Positions 15,996-25,015 of a stretch of DNA of 64,000 nucleotides are shown here, piece after piece. Source of the DNA: VAZQ01 sp963817135 (GTDB lineage Bacteria > Pseudomonadota > Alphaproteobacteria > Rhizobiales > Xanthobacteraceae); NCBI GenBank assembly GCA_963817135.1, contig CAWFNG010000006.1:62001-126000 (forward strand). The letters are read 5' to 3'. Within the stretch, counting starts at the first letter, position 1. Every line of letters starts with the position of its first letter. Under the pieces are notes generated by a model. It was given only the letters and a program-made list of their open reading frames with translations. It was not told the DNA's origin and did no database searches. Both the position numbers and the translations under genes were made by a program.

Positions 15996-16887
15996 TGCCC
16001 CCATGAGCGCGGCAGGCTTTTCTGCCGTTCCGCCGCTGCGGCCGGAATATCTGCGCGAAGTCGTTGCCGGCGCCGACATCGGCGTGGTGCAGAAGCCGCT
16101 GACACTCTGGCAGACGCTGGTGGATCAGGCCTGGCTGCGCAAGGTTGTCATTCTCGTGGTGATCGCGGCTGCCTGGGAAATCTATGCGCGGCAGCTCAAC
16201 AACTCCTTGCTGGTACCGACATTCACGGCGACGATCGATGCGTTCGTCACCGGGATCGTGAGCGGCGACATCCTCCAGAAGGTATCCAATTCGGTGCAAT
16301 TGCTGCTCAAGGGCTACGCCGTCGGCCTCGCCTTGGCCTTGATCTTCACCGCGCTCGCCATGATGTCGCGCATCGGCAACGATTTGCTGGAGACGCTCAC
16401 GTCGGCATTCAATCCGCTGCCGGCAATTGCGCTGCTGCCGCTTGCGCTGATCTGGTTCGGGCTGGGCGAGCTCTCCATCATTTTCGTGCTGGTGCACTCG
16501 GTCCTATGGGCGGTGGCGCTTAATACCCACTCGGGGTTTCGGTCGGTCTCGAACACACTGCGCATGGTGGGGCGCAATTACGGGCTCAAAGGGGTGCGCT
16601 TTATCGCCAAGATTCTCATCCCGGCTGCCTTCCCCTCGATCCTCACCGGACTGAAGATCGGCTGGGCCTTTGCCTGGCGCACCTTGATTGCCGCGGAACT
16701 TGTTTTCGGCGTCTCCTCCGGCAAAGGCGGGCTCGGCTGGTACATCTACGAAAACAAGAACATGCTCGACATTCCGGCGGTATTCGCCGGCCTGTTCACG
16801 GTCATTCTCATCGGGCTGCTGGTGGAAAACCTGATCTTTCACAACATCGAGGCGATGACCATACGCAAATGGGGCATGCAGTCGTAA
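15988..16887 (+). CDS. ABC transporter permease, 299 aa
   Basis: A multi-helix inner-membrane protein with the binding-protein-dependent permease signature: SNTLRMVGRNYGLKGVRFI in the EAA loop and LTGLKIGWAFAWRTLIAAEL after it. ATG 15988 is selected because AGGAGG lies ten bases upstream. The gene overlaps the ATPase by eight bases, implying coupled translation. An N-terminal cytoplasmic stretch of about 40 residues precedes the first helix. Confidence 0.92.
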   Translation: MVDAPMSAAGFSAVPPLRPEYLREVVAGADIGVVQKPLTLWQTLVDQAWLRKVVILVVIAAAWEIYARQLNNSLLVPTFTATIDAFVTGIVSGDILQKVSNSVQLLLKGYAVGLALALIFTALAMMSRIGNDLLETLTSAFNPLPAIALLPLALIWFGLGELSIIFVLVHSVLWAVALNTHSGFRSVSNTLRMVGRNYGLKGVRFIAKILIPAAFPSILTGLKIGWAFAWRTLIAAELVFGVSSGKGGLGWYIYENKNMLDIPAVFAGLFTVILIGLLVENLIFHNIEAMTIRKWGMQS

Positions 16888-16921
16888 CGGCATTGCCTGA
16901 GGAGATTGAAGCGGCAGGCTT

Positions 16922-16946
16922 CACCTCTCCCCGCAGGGGAGAGGTG
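16922..16946. repeat. Perfect 11-bp hairpin between permease and RraA-like genes
   Basis: CACCTCTCCCC and GGGGAGAGGTG flank a three-base GCA loop, making a perfect inverted repeat. There is no T-run after it and it lies 30 bases before the RraA-like start within the operon. It therefore looks like one of the short CTCTCCCC-type dispersed palindromes common in rhizobial genomes rather than a strong terminator, though it could attenuate or stabilise the transcript. Confidence 0.7.
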
Positions 16947-16975
16947 ACCACACTGCCTGTCGGAGCGAACACATC

Positions 16976-17722
16976 ATGGAAGAGAAAAAACTCACCGGAC
17001 GGATCGCGCGGGAGAAGATCAAGCTGATGCAGGTGCCGCGCCCGCCGCCGGGCGTGGTCGACGCATTTCTCGCGCTCGGCGATGCGACCGGCCTTATCTC
17101 CGATGCGATGGACGAACTCGGGATTCCCTGCGGCGTCGTCGGCGGCGATATCCTCAAGCCTACGATCGCGGGCAAAGTCATGGTCGGCCCGGCACTCACC
17201 ATCCGCAACGTCATGCAGCGCGCCGACCCGCTCGCAGGTGCGCGCAACCAGATCAACAGGATGGCCGAGTTCGAAGGCCACAATCTGGCGACGCCCGGCG
17301 ACGTGCTGGTCATTGCCGGCGTATCGAATGTTTCCAATATGGGCGGCATCTCCGCCCAGACCGGCAAGCGTCAGGGCGAAGTCGGTGCCGTAGTGTTCGG
17401 CGGCGTGCGGGATGTCGCCCATTCGCGCGCCATCGGTTATCCCATATGGGCGCGCGAGTTCACGCCCATGACCGGCAAGTGGCGGATCGAGACCGTCGAA
17501 ATCAACGGGCCGGTGCAGATCGGCGATGTGCGCGTCGAAGCGGGCGATCTGGTCATCGCCGATGACACGGGCGTCTGCTTCATACCGCGCGAGAAGATCG
17601 CCGCCGTTCTCGCCCTCGCGCAGAAGAAGGCCAAGGCCGAAGAGGTCCGTTGTGCAGCGATCGAAAAGGGCGTGCCCATTCACGAAGTGATCCGCTCGAC
17701 CTATGGCGAGACCGAGCGATGA
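16976..17722 (+). CDS. RraA/HMG-aldolase-like protein, 248 aa
   Basis: The protein follows the RraA/4-hydroxy-4-methyl-2-oxoglutarate aldolase family: SDAMDELGIPCGVVGGDI, a GKVMVGPALTIRN strand, PGDVLVIAGV, and the active-site GAVVFGGVRDVAHSR segment whose GxxRD Arg-Asp pair binds the metal-pyruvate group. Enzymes of this family cleave or decarboxylate C4 to C6 keto acids from ring-cleavage pathways, while others only bind RNase E. Gene context (importer, CoA-transferase) favours an enzymatic role. It overlaps the next gene in an ATGA junction. Confidence 0.88.
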   Translation: MEEKKLTGRIAREKIKLMQVPRPPPGVVDAFLALGDATGLISDAMDELGIPCGVVGGDILKPTIAGKVMVGPALTIRNVMQRADPLAGARNQINRMAEFEGHNLATPGDVLVIAGVSNVSNMGGISAQTGKRQGEVGAVVFGGVRDVAHSRAIGYPIWAREFTPMTGKWRIETVEINGPVQIGDVRVEAGDLVIADDTGVCFIPREKIAAVLALAQKKAKAEEVRCAAIEKGVPIHEVIRSTYGETER

Positions 17723-19113
17723 CAGGCGTGAGCCCAAAGGACGTTGTCGCTGCGCTGTGGCGCGCTGCCGGCCATTCTGAAGCAGCCCTCAACGACCTTG
17801 AATTGAGCGGCGCCGAACCGGTACTGCCCTCGTCCTTCGCCATCGGCACCGCAGCGCAAGCGACCATTGCAGCCGCGGCGCTCGCTGCCGGCGAACTGTG
17901 GCGACTGCGCACCGGCCGGCGCCAGGGCATCAGCGTCGACATGCGCAGCGCCGCAATCGAATTTCGCAGCGAGCGCTACCTGCGGATCGACGGAAAGCCA
18001 TATCCCGAATATCACGACGAGATCGCCGGGCTCTATCGGTGCGGTGACGGCCGCTGGGTGCGGCTCCATACCAACCTGCCGCATCATCGTGACGGCACGC
18101 TTGCGCTGCTCGACTGCGCCCACGACCGGGCAGCGGTGCAACGCGCGCTCGATGGATGGCGCGCCGAGGCGCTCGAGCAGGCGGCCGCCGATGCCGGCCT
18201 CGTGGTCACGATGTGCCGATCATTCGCCGAGTGGGACGGGCACCCCCAGGGTCGCGCGATCGCGAAGCTTTCTCTCTTCTCCATCGAGCAGATCGGCGAT
18301 GCCGCGCCGCAGCCCCTCCCCGTCTCCGATCGCCCCCTTTCCGGCATGAAGGTGCTCGATCTCACGCGCATCATCGCCGGCCCGGTTTGCGCACGCACGC
18401 TCGCCGCACATGGCGCCGATGTACTCCTGATCACCGCATCGCATCTGCCGGGGATGACACCGCTCATCATCGACACCGGCCGGGGTAAGTTGTCGGCGCA
18501 CCTCGATCTGCGCGACGCAGCCGCGCGCGAAACTCTTGCCGGGCTCGTTCGCAACGCCGACGTCTTCGTGCAAGGCTATCGCCCCGGCGCCATCGCCGCG
18601 TTCGGCTTTGCCCCGCAGGATGTGGCGCGCATGCGGCCCGGGATCGTGTACGTATCGCTCTGCGCCTACGGCCACGAAGGCCCGTGGGCAACGCGCCGCG
18701 GCTTCAACTCGCTGGTGCAGACGGCAAGCGGCTTCAATGACGCCGAAGCGCAAGCAAGCGGCGCGCAACAACCCCAACCTTTGCCGTGCCAGGCGCTCGA
18801 CCACGCCAGCGGCTACCTGATGGCGTTCGCAGCCATGTCGGCGCTGGCGCGGCGCGCCGAACGCGGCGGCAGCTGGCATGTGCGGTGCTCGCTTGCGCAG
18901 ACCGGTTACTGGATTCGCCAGCTCGGACGCATCGATGGCTTGGCTTGTCGCGATCCCGGTTACGAAGACGTACGCGACCTGCTCGAAGATGCTCCATCCG
19001 GGTTCGGCAAGCTGACCGCGGTGCGACACGCTGCCGTTATGAGCGAGACGCCGCCGCACTGGGAGAGGCCATCGGTGCCGCTCGGCACGCATAGCCCGGC
19101 CTGGCCGCAATAG
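17719..19113 (+). CDS. CaiB/BaiF (class III) CoA-transferase-family protein with permuted-looking domain order, 464 aa
   Basis: Class III CoA-transferases normally begin with a segment like PLSGMKVLDLTRIIAGP. Here that segment is near residue 205, followed by the usual GADVLLI, VQGYRPGAI and YVSLCAYGHEGPW motifs, and the catalytic-Asp segment ALDHASGY near residue 360. The first 200 residues instead resemble the part normally found after the catalytic Asp (AAALAAGELWRLRTGRRQGI, then VDMRSAAIEF). The C-terminus stops soon after the second module's WHVRCSLAQTG. This suggests two partial modules joined in reverse order. It would move CoA between organic acids; the substrate is unknown. The start ATG overlaps the RraA-like stop. 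Confidence 0.85.
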   Translation: MTGVSPKDVVAALWRAAGHSEAALNDLELSGAEPVLPSSFAIGTAAQATIAAAALAAGELWRLRTGRRQGISVDMRSAAIEFRSERYLRIDGKPYPEYHDEIAGLYRCGDGRWVRLHTNLPHHRDGTLALLDCAHDRAAVQRALDGWRAEALEQAAADAGLVVTMCRSFAEWDGHPQGRAIAKLSLFSIEQIGDAAPQPLPVSDRPLSGMKVLDLTRIIAGPVCARTLAAHGADVLLITASHLPGMTPLIIDTGRGKLSAHLDLRDAAARETLAGLVRNADVFVQGYRPGAIAAFGFAPQDVARMRPGIVYVSLCAYGHEGPWATRRGFNSLVQTASGFNDAEAQASGAQQPQPLPCQALDHASGYLMAFAAMSALARRAERGGSWHVRCSLAQTGYWIRQLGRIDGLACRDPGYEDVRDLLEDAPSGFGKLTAVRHAAVMSETPPHWERPSVPLGTHSPAWPQ

Positions 19114-19125
19114 TACCGTAGAGGT

Positions 19126-20094
19126 TCACTCCAGCTTCACGCCGGTTTCGCGCGCGACCGCCTCCCAGAGGTGAAACTCCGTGACCAGCACCTGGCCGAA
19201 TTCACGCGGGCCGAGCACGTGCGCTTCAATCCCGATTTTTGCGAAAGCGGCTTCGGTCTCCGGCGTCTTCAACCACGCGGCGACCGCGGCGCTGAGCTTG
19301 CCGATCACGCCATCCGGCGTTCCTTGCGGGGCCAGCAACCCGAACCACTGCGCGGTCGGGAAGCCGGCAAGACCTATCTCGCGGATCGTCGGCACATCGG
19401 GAAGGTCGGGCCACCGCTCCGCGCTCGTCACCGCCAGCGCGCGCAGCTTGCCTGACGTGATCAGCGGCAGCAGCACCGACTTCGCGCTCACGTGCAGCTG
19501 GATCTGGCCGCCCAACACGTCGGTGATCGCGGGAGCCGCGCCCTTATACGGAACGAACATGATGTTCGTTCCGGTGCGCGCGCGCACGAACTCCAGCAGG
19601 AGGTGCGGTGCGATGCCCACCGTGGCACCCGAGGTGAGCTTGCCCGGGTTCTCCCTGGCGTAGCGCAGGAGCTCGCCGAACGTCTTGGCCGGCAGCGAAG
19701 GATGGATCACCAGGACGAGAGACTCGGTCGCCAGCGCCGCCACGGGCGCGAATTCCTTCATCGGATCGAAATCGAGGTTCTTGTAGAGTGCCGGCGGGAT
19801 CGCGTTATTATTGCTTCCGCCAAGCAGGAGCGTGTACCCGTCGGCTGCGGCACGAGCGACCGCCCGCGTCCCGATCCTGCCGCCCGCCCCTGCCTGGTTC
19901 TCCACGAAAAAGCTTTGGCCGAGTTCGGCCGAGAGGCCCCGCGTCGCGACCCGCGCGATGGTGTCGGTCGGCCCGCCGGCCGGATACGGCACCACCACCT
20001 TGACGGCGTGCTCCGGAAAACTTTGCGCGCGCGCCACGAGCGGCCACGCGGCGGCGGCGCCGCCGAGGAGCACGACAAACTCGCGCCTTCGCAT
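19126..20094 (-). CDS. TctC-family (tripartite tricarboxylate-type) periplasmic binding protein, 322 aa
   Basis: A leader MRRREFVVLLGGAAAAW with double Arg is followed by AWPLVARAQ-type cleavage. The mature protein shows the Bug/TctC pattern: VKVVVPYPAGGPTDTIAR, VENQAGAGGRIGT, a PYKGAAPAITDVLGGQI ligand loop and the LRALAVTSAERWPDLPDVPT region. Such proteins bind carboxylates or other small acids. No TctA or TctB membrane genes are in the window, so it is an orphan receptor. It is the last gene of a four-gene minus-strand operon and ends 12 bases from the convergent CoA-transferase gene. Confidence 0.92.
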   Translation of the reverse strand: MRRREFVVLLGGAAAAWPLVARAQSFPEHAVKVVVPYPAGGPTDTIARVATRGLSAELGQSFFVENQAGAGGRIGTRAVARAAADGYTLLLGGSNNNAIPPALYKNLDFDPMKEFAPVAALATESLVLVIHPSLPAKTFGELLRYARENPGKLTSGATVGIAPHLLLEFVRARTGTNIMFVPYKGAAPAITDVLGGQIQLHVSAKSVLLPLITSGKLRALAVTSAERWPDLPDVPTIREIGLAGFPTAQWFGLLAPQGTPDGVIGKLSAAVAAWLKTPETEAAFAKIGIEAHVLGPREFGQVLVTEFHLWEAVARETGVKLE

Positions 20095-20098
20095 TCGG

Positions 20099-21184
20099 TC
20101 ACCTCGCCGGCTTGGCGTAGACTTGGCCGAAACGGTTCTCCAGGAACATCTTCAATGGTATCTGCTCCTGGCGGACGAACCCGCTCTGCGGAAGCTGACC
20201 CGCCACCAGCAGATCGAGCACGGTACAGATCGCAGCCGCCGTCGTGATCTGAATGGCGCTCAATGTGCGGCCGTCCACATCGCGGCTGTAGATTTTGTTC
20301 GCGTAAGTCTCCTGCACCAGTTGACCTTTGTTGCGGCCACTGACGGTGACAAAGATAATCACCACGTCCTGCAACGTCGTTGGCACCGCATGCTCCAGAA
20401 TATCCTTGAGGACATGCCGGCGGTCGCGCAGGCGCAAATCGTTGAGAAGCGCGCGCATGATCGCGGCATGGCCCGGATAACGGATTGTCCGGTAATTGAG
20501 AGTACGGACCTTCCCCTCGAGGGCATCGCAAAGAGTGCCGAGCCCGCCCGAGGTGTTGAACGCCTCGTAGGTGACCCCATCGAGCGAGAATTCCTCCCGC
20601 TCCTCCAGCGGCGGCACCTCGCGGCGCGCACCATTCACGATCGCTTCGCAAGGCTCGCAGTATTCGTTGATGACGCCATCCGTGCTCCAGGTGAGGTTAT
20701 AATTGAGCGCGTTGGAGGGGTATTGCGGGAGCGCTCCGACCCGCAGCTTGAGGCTGTCGAGTACCTCAAAGCGCTTTGCCATGTCGTAGGCCACGATGGA
20801 TATGAAACCCGGGGCAAGGCCGCACTGGGGGATAAAGGCTGTGCTGGCATCGGCCGCGAGCTCCCGCACCCGGTGCATGCTGGCCACATCCTCGGACAGG
20901 TCGAGATAGTGAGTCCGGGCCGCTCGGGCCGCTTCAGCAATGATTGTCGTCAGATGGAAGGGGGCGGCATTGATGACCGCAAAGGGTCCGTTCAACAGGT
21001 CGACCAGCTTCAAGCTGTCCTCGACATCCGCCACCGCGACGCGAATGCGTTCGTTTCGGTCGAGGCGATCGAGAGCTTCCGGCGACCGGTCTGCCAGGGT
21101 GATCTGGTAGTCGTTCGTCGAGGCGAGCAGCCCGGCCACTGTGGCGCCTATTTTGCCGGCGCCGATCACGACGACGTCTTTCAT
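20099..21184 (-). CDS. Saccharopine dehydrogenase-family NAD(P)-dependent oxidoreductase, 361 aa
   Basis: The N-terminus is a Rossmann fold with VVVIGAGKIGATVAGLL followed by an acidic ADRSPEAL turn, and the family motif VINAAPFHLTTIIAEAA and HYLDLSED. These match the saccharopine dehydrogenase/lysine 6-dehydrogenase group acting on amino acid or imine substrates. There is no signal peptide, so it is cytoplasmic. It lies between two TctC genes with four-base gaps, clearly in one operon. The substrate may be related to what those receptors bind, but this is inference. Confidence 0.88.
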   Translation of the reverse strand: MKDVVVIGAGKIGATVAGLLASTNDYQITLADRSPEALDRLDRNERIRVAVADVEDSLKLVDLLNGPFAVINAAPFHLTTIIAEAARAARTHYLDLSEDVASMHRVRELAADASTAFIPQCGLAPGFISIVAYDMAKRFEVLDSLKLRVGALPQYPSNALNYNLTWSTDGVINEYCEPCEAIVNGARREVPPLEEREEFSLDGVTYEAFNTSGGLGTLCDALEGKVRTLNYRTIRYPGHAAIMRALLNDLRLRDRRHVLKDILEHAVPTTLQDVVIIFVTVSGRNKGQLVQETYANKIYSRDVDGRTLSAIQITTAAAICTVLDLLVAGQLPQSGFVRQEQIPLKMFLENRFGQVYAKPAR

Positions 21185-21187
21185 GGC

Positions 21188-22171
21188 CTATTCAATTGCA
21201 ACGATCTTATTGTCCTTGACGACCTTTGCCCAACGCGCGACCTCCTCTGCAAGAAATCGGCCGAACTCCGGCGGCGAAGACAGGCGATAAACGACCCCCT
21301 GCTCCGACAAGCCCTGCCGGACGGCCGGCTCTTGCAGCGCTTTCGTCATTGCACCGTGCATGCGCGCGATGATGTCATTGGGCGTTTTGGCCGGCGCAAG
21401 CAATCCCCACCAGGACTGCGCATCCATGCCTGCGGCCCCTGACTCGCCCACCGTCGGAGTATCAGGAAACTGCGCATAACGGGCAGCAGACGTCACCGCC
21501 AGCGCCCGCAGTGCGCCAGTCGAAATATGCGGGGAGAACAGGGCGATGGATGCGATCGCCACCGGAATGTGGCCGGCAATCGCATCGGTCGTCAGCGGCC
21601 CGCCGCCTTTGTAGGGAACGTGCGTCAGCGTCATTTTCAGCGCACTGGCAATCTGGCTCATTGCCAGATGCGCGAGGCTCCCCGCGCCTACGGTGCCGTA
21701 GTTGACCGAGCCGTCTTTTTTGCGCGATGCAGCAACCACGTCGGCAAAGCTTCTGTACCCCGTCGCAGGATGCGACGTGATCACCATGGGCGATGTGCCG
21801 ATCAGCATGATCGGAGCCAGATCCTTGAGCGTATCGAACGGCAGATTGGGCAGCACGCTGGGATTGACCGCGTGGGTGTCGAACACGAGCAGGAATGTGG
21901 TGCCGTCAGGCGGCGACGTGACGGCTGCCTGCGTGCCGATCGATCCCGAAGCTCCCGCACGGTTCTCGATAATGATCGGCGTCCGCAGATCGGCCTGGAG
22001 CAACGGCTGAATGCGCCGTGCGATCTGGTCCGTCGTTCCGCCCGGCGGGAAGGGAACGATGATTCGGATGGGATTGGATGGCCAGGTCTGCGCTTGGGCA
22101 GGGCCGGTATCCCAGGATGCGCCATGCATTGCGAGCAGCAAGGCGGAAAGCGCGTGCACCACTCTGCGCAT
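21188..22171 (-). CDS. TctC-family periplasmic binding protein, 327 aa
   Basis: Starting at ATG 22171 gives a Sec-type signal peptide (VVHALSALLLAMHGAS, cleavage near AQA-QT). The core shows IRIIVPFPPGGTTDQIARR, ENRAGASGSIGTQAA, VPYKGGGPLTTDAIAGHI and LRALAVTSAARYAQFPDTPT, all typical for Bug/TctC receptors. A more upstream start would overlap the LLM gene end with no family sequence. It is the second gene of the four-gene operon and again has no TctA/TctB partners nearby. Confidence 0.92.
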   Translation of the reverse strand: MRRVVHALSALLLAMHGASWDTGPAQAQTWPSNPIRIIVPFPPGGTTDQIARRIQPLLQADLRTPIIIENRAGASGSIGTQAAVTSPPDGTTFLLVFDTHAVNPSVLPNLPFDTLKDLAPIMLIGTSPMVITSHPATGYRSFADVVAASRKKDGSVNYGTVGAGSLAHLAMSQIASALKMTLTHVPYKGGGPLTTDAIAGHIPVAIASIALFSPHISTGALRALAVTSAARYAQFPDTPTVGESGAAGMDAQSWWGLLAPAKTPNDIIARMHGAMTKALQEPAVRQGLSEQGVVYRLSSPPEFGRFLAEEVARWAKVVKDNKIVAIE

Positions 22172-22199
22172 TGCTGTCTCTACATCGTCGTGAGCAATA

Positions 22200-23294
22200 T
22201 CATTCGGCGGCTTCGACGCTCTCGTCAATCTCGATGGCGCCGGCCTTGACGCGCGGGATCAACTCTCGACCGAACGCGATCGCATCATTCAACGGGTCGA
22301 AACCGCGGATCAGGAACGAGTTGACCCCAAGCCGATAGTATTTGAGGATGGCTTGCGCAACCTGCTCCGGCGTCCCGACCAGACACGACGTGTTGCCGAG
22401 CGCACCGGTCGCGCGTGCAATCGGCATCCACAGGCGTTCGTCGTGAACATCGCTTTCCAATGCGAAGCGCATGAGCCGCTTGCCGGCATTGTCGACCGGC
22501 CCGACCGCTTGTTCCTGTCGGCTCCAGCCCTTCTGTCCCCCCATCGCCGCGAGGATGCGGTTTGCCTTGTCCCACGCCGCGCCCTCGCTTGCTGCAATGA
22601 TCGGGCGAACCGAGACGTTGAAACCCGGCACGCGCCCGAAAGCAGCCGCCTGGGCACGAAACTGTGCGATGCGCTCGCGCGTCGAGGCGAGCGGCTCGGC
22701 GTAGATCGCGTACACGTCGCAAAGCCGCGCGCCCATGTCGAGTGCGCCAGCCGAGGCGCCGCCAAAGAACAGGAGAGGATGCGGCTCCTGCAGGGGACGC
22801 ACATCGGAATGTGCGCCCTTGACGCGATAGAATTCGCCCGCGAAATCGAACGGCCGGTCATTCGACCAGGCGAGCTTCATCAACTGCAGATATTCCGTCG
22901 CCCGCCGGTAGCGCTCGTCCTTCGGGCTGAAATCTCCGTCTCCCTGCTGCTCGTCGTCCGATTTGCCGGTGATTATGTGGACGGCCAGCCTGCCGCTGGT
23001 CAAATGATCGAACGTCGCAATTTTGCGTGCAAGCAAGGTCGGAGCGACGAAACCGGGCCGGTGTGCCACGAGATAGCCAAGCCGCTCGGTCTGCATGGCC
23101 GCATAAAGGGCGACCAGAAAACCCTCCGCCGATGAGGACGAATAGCCCACCAGCGCCATGTCAAAGCCGGCTGCATCGTGCGCGCGGGCAAATTCGCGGA
23201 GATAAGCCGGCGATAAGCCACCTTCAATGACATGCAAGCTGGCATCGCCGCTGGGCGGCGTGACGCCGATCATTCCAATGATTCTGGCGGGCAT
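22200..23294 (-). CDS. LLM-class flavin-dependent monooxygenase, SsuD-like, 364 aa
   Basis: The sequence fits the luciferase-like monooxygenase superfamily close to alkanesulfonate monooxygenase: ARAHDAAGFDMALVGYSSSS, RPGFVAPTLLARKIATFDHL, SGRLAVHIITGKSDDEQQ and GDFSPKDERYRRATEYL. These enzymes use FMNH2 and oxygen to oxidise small substrates, often cleaving C-S or C-N bonds. A strong GGGAGGA site lies before ATG 23294. No flavin reductase gene is adjacent. As first gene of the operon it likely acts on the solute collected by the co-encoded TctC proteins. Confidence 0.9.
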   Translation of the reverse strand: MPARIIGMIGVTPPSGDASLHVIEGGLSPAYLREFARAHDAAGFDMALVGYSSSSAEGFLVALYAAMQTERLGYLVAHRPGFVAPTLLARKIATFDHLTSGRLAVHIITGKSDDEQQGDGDFSPKDERYRRATEYLQLMKLAWSNDRPFDFAGEFYRVKGAHSDVRPLQEPHPLLFFGGASAGALDMGARLCDVYAIYAEPLASTRERIAQFRAQAAAFGRVPGFNVSVRPIIAASEGAAWDKANRILAAMGGQKGWSRQEQAVGPVDNAGKRLMRFALESDVHDERLWMPIARATGALGNTSCLVGTPEQVAQAILKYYRLGVNSFLIRGFDPLNDAIAFGRELIPRVKAGAIEIDESVEAAE

Positions 23295-23430
23295 GCGCGC
23301 TCCTCCCGATGCCGGACGTAAAGGTGCGCCAATGAAACCGAAACCGTCAAGTCGGGCGAGGCCAGCATCGTGCTTTCGAGCGGATTCGATCCCACCGACT
23401 ATGCAGGCGGTGCGCAGCAAACAGGATCGT

Positions 23431-23978
23431 TTATTCGATGACCTCGTCGGCCGCGGCTTGCAGAGTGATCGGCACATTAAGGCCGAGTGCCTTCGCGGTC
23501 TTGAGGTTGATGATCAGGCTCACTTTGGTGGACTGCATCACCGGCAGGTCGGCGGGTTTTTCGCCCTGGAGAATCCGGCCGGCGTAGACGCCGGCCTGAC
23601 GAGACGAGGCTACAATGCTGCCTCCGTAGCTCATCAGACCGCCTGCGGCCGTGAACTCTATAGCGGAGACGGTGGCAGCGGCTGCCGTGTTGCCAAGCGT
23701 CGCGATCAACGCCACCTGTTGCTGCACGAGTTCGGCGGCGAACGGCGGTAGGCGATCGTTGCGGCCGTCCGCCCAGCGATAGTCGATTGTCACATTGCGA
23801 CCCTCGACATAGCCAGTCTCGCCCAACCTTCGCGGAACGTGCGCAGGCGGTCCGCATACCAGTCGGGGGAAGCGCTGCCGAGCAGCCCAATCACTGGCAT
23901 CGCCGGCTGCTGCGCGCGCGCAGCGAGCGGCCAACCAGCCACACCGCCGAGCAGTGTGATGAACTCGCGCCGCTTCAC
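23431..23978 (-). pseudogene. Decayed ABC_sub_bind (MRRREFITLLGG-type) binding protein, internally deleted and frameshifted
   Basis: The leader KRREFITLLGGVAGWPLAAR and the GLLGSASPDWYADRLRTF start are in one frame. The sequence then continues in another frame as GETGYVEGRNVTIDYRWADG and QVALIATLGNTAAAATVSA, and jumps straight to the C-terminal part GGLMSYGGSIVASSRQAGVY and LQAAADEVIE. Compared with the intact neighbour, roughly 130 central residues are missing. It starts with a GTG overlapping the stop of the intact copy, so the pair arose by tandem duplication or insertion. A functional product is unlikely. Confidence 0.85.
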
Positions 23979-24952
23979 TCGATCACCTCGTCGGCGCGCA
24001 AGCGAAACGACGGGGGGAACGTGAGCCCCAGCGCCTTCGCCGTCTTGAGGTTGATGGCGAGTTCGAACGTGGTCGGCTGCAACACCGGGAGCTCCGACGG
24101 TTTGGCGCCTTTGAGAATCCGTCCAGCATAGATGCCGGCCTGACGATAGGCATCGGTGAAGCTTGTCGAATAGCTGATCAGACCGCCGGCTGCGACATAG
24201 TCACGGAGGTCGTAGATGGCCGGAATCGCATGGCGGGCCGACAGTGCAACCAGCGTTTGACTATTGCTGGTGAAGAATGGGCTGCCGATGACCACGAGCG
24301 CGCCTGCGCCGGCCTGGACGATGCTCGTGTAGGCAGCATCAAATTCGCGTTCATTCCCGGCGTTCACGCGTACAATTTTTTGTCCGATGGTGCGGCCCGC
24401 CTCCTCCACTTCGCGCGATTCGACGACCGCTTCCGGAAAATTTGGATCAACCAGTGCGGCAACGACACTGGTCCCGGGAACCAACTCACGCAGCATCTCC
24501 AGACGCTTCGCGCCGAGCCTGTTGCCGAAGAACGTCAGGCCCGTCAGGTTGCCGCCCGGCCGGTTAAGGCTGGTGACAAGACCCTGTGCCACTGGATCGC
24601 CGCCGATCACGAACACGATAGGCATAGTTGCGGCGGCGCTGCGTGCCACCTCCACCGCTGGCCCGTTGCCGACGATCACCGCCGCCTGGCGACGGACTAG
24701 GTCGGCCGCCAGGGCGGGCAACCGATCGAGCTGATTGTCCGCCCAGCGTTGCTCGACCACCACGTTCTGGCCCTCTACGAATCCCGTCTCGCTCAGGCCT
24801 TGGCGGAAAGCTGCCACGATGTGCGCAAACGGCTTGGCCGGTGTGCTACGCAGAAATCCGATCACCGACATCACCGGCTGTTGCGCGCGCGCCGCGAGCG
24901 GCCACGCTACTGCCGTCCCGCCGACCAGGGTTATGAACTCGCGTCGCCGCAT
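23975..24952 (-). CDS. ABC_sub_bind-family (PF04392-like) periplasmic binding protein, 325 aa
   Basis: Twin-arginine-style leader MRRREFITLVGGTAVAWPLA ends at ARAQQP. The mature region follows this large rhizobial family: GFLRSTPAKPF, GLSETGFVEGQNVVVEQRWA, the NRPGGNLTGLTFF segment and the C-terminal RQAGIYAGRILKGAKPSELP and KTAKALGL motif. The ligand class is unknown and no permease or ATPase is next to it. ATG 24952 is preferred over a TTG 12 bases upstream because GGGAGC lies between them. It is followed by a decayed copy of the same family. Confidence 0.9.
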   Translation of the reverse strand: MRRREFITLVGGTAVAWPLAARAQQPVMSVIGFLRSTPAKPFAHIVAAFRQGLSETGFVEGQNVVVEQRWADNQLDRLPALAADLVRRQAAVIVGNGPAVEVARSAAATMPIVFVIGGDPVAQGLVTSLNRPGGNLTGLTFFGNRLGAKRLEMLRELVPGTSVVAALVDPNFPEAVVESREVEEAGRTIGQKIVRVNAGNEREFDAAYTSIVQAGAGALVVIGSPFFTSNSQTLVALSARHAIPAIYDLRDYVAAGGLISYSTSFTDAYRQAGIYAGRILKGAKPSELPVLQPTTFELAINLKTAKALGLTFPPSFRLRADEVIE

Positions 24953-25015
24953 ATCGGCTCCCAAGCTCGGGAGCGAGCATTGTATCCGATAGGAACTTCA
25001 AATTCACCGCACTAG

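Noticed and set aside
15120..16079. N-terminal extension of the 14082 binding protein to 665 codons
   Set aside because: The extra 320 codons are antisense to the ABC ATPase, and a proper leader starts at ATG 15119.
19811..21442. A 543-codon plus-strand frame
   Set aside because: Antisense to TctC and saccharopine-dehydrogenase-like genes, which carry clear motifs.
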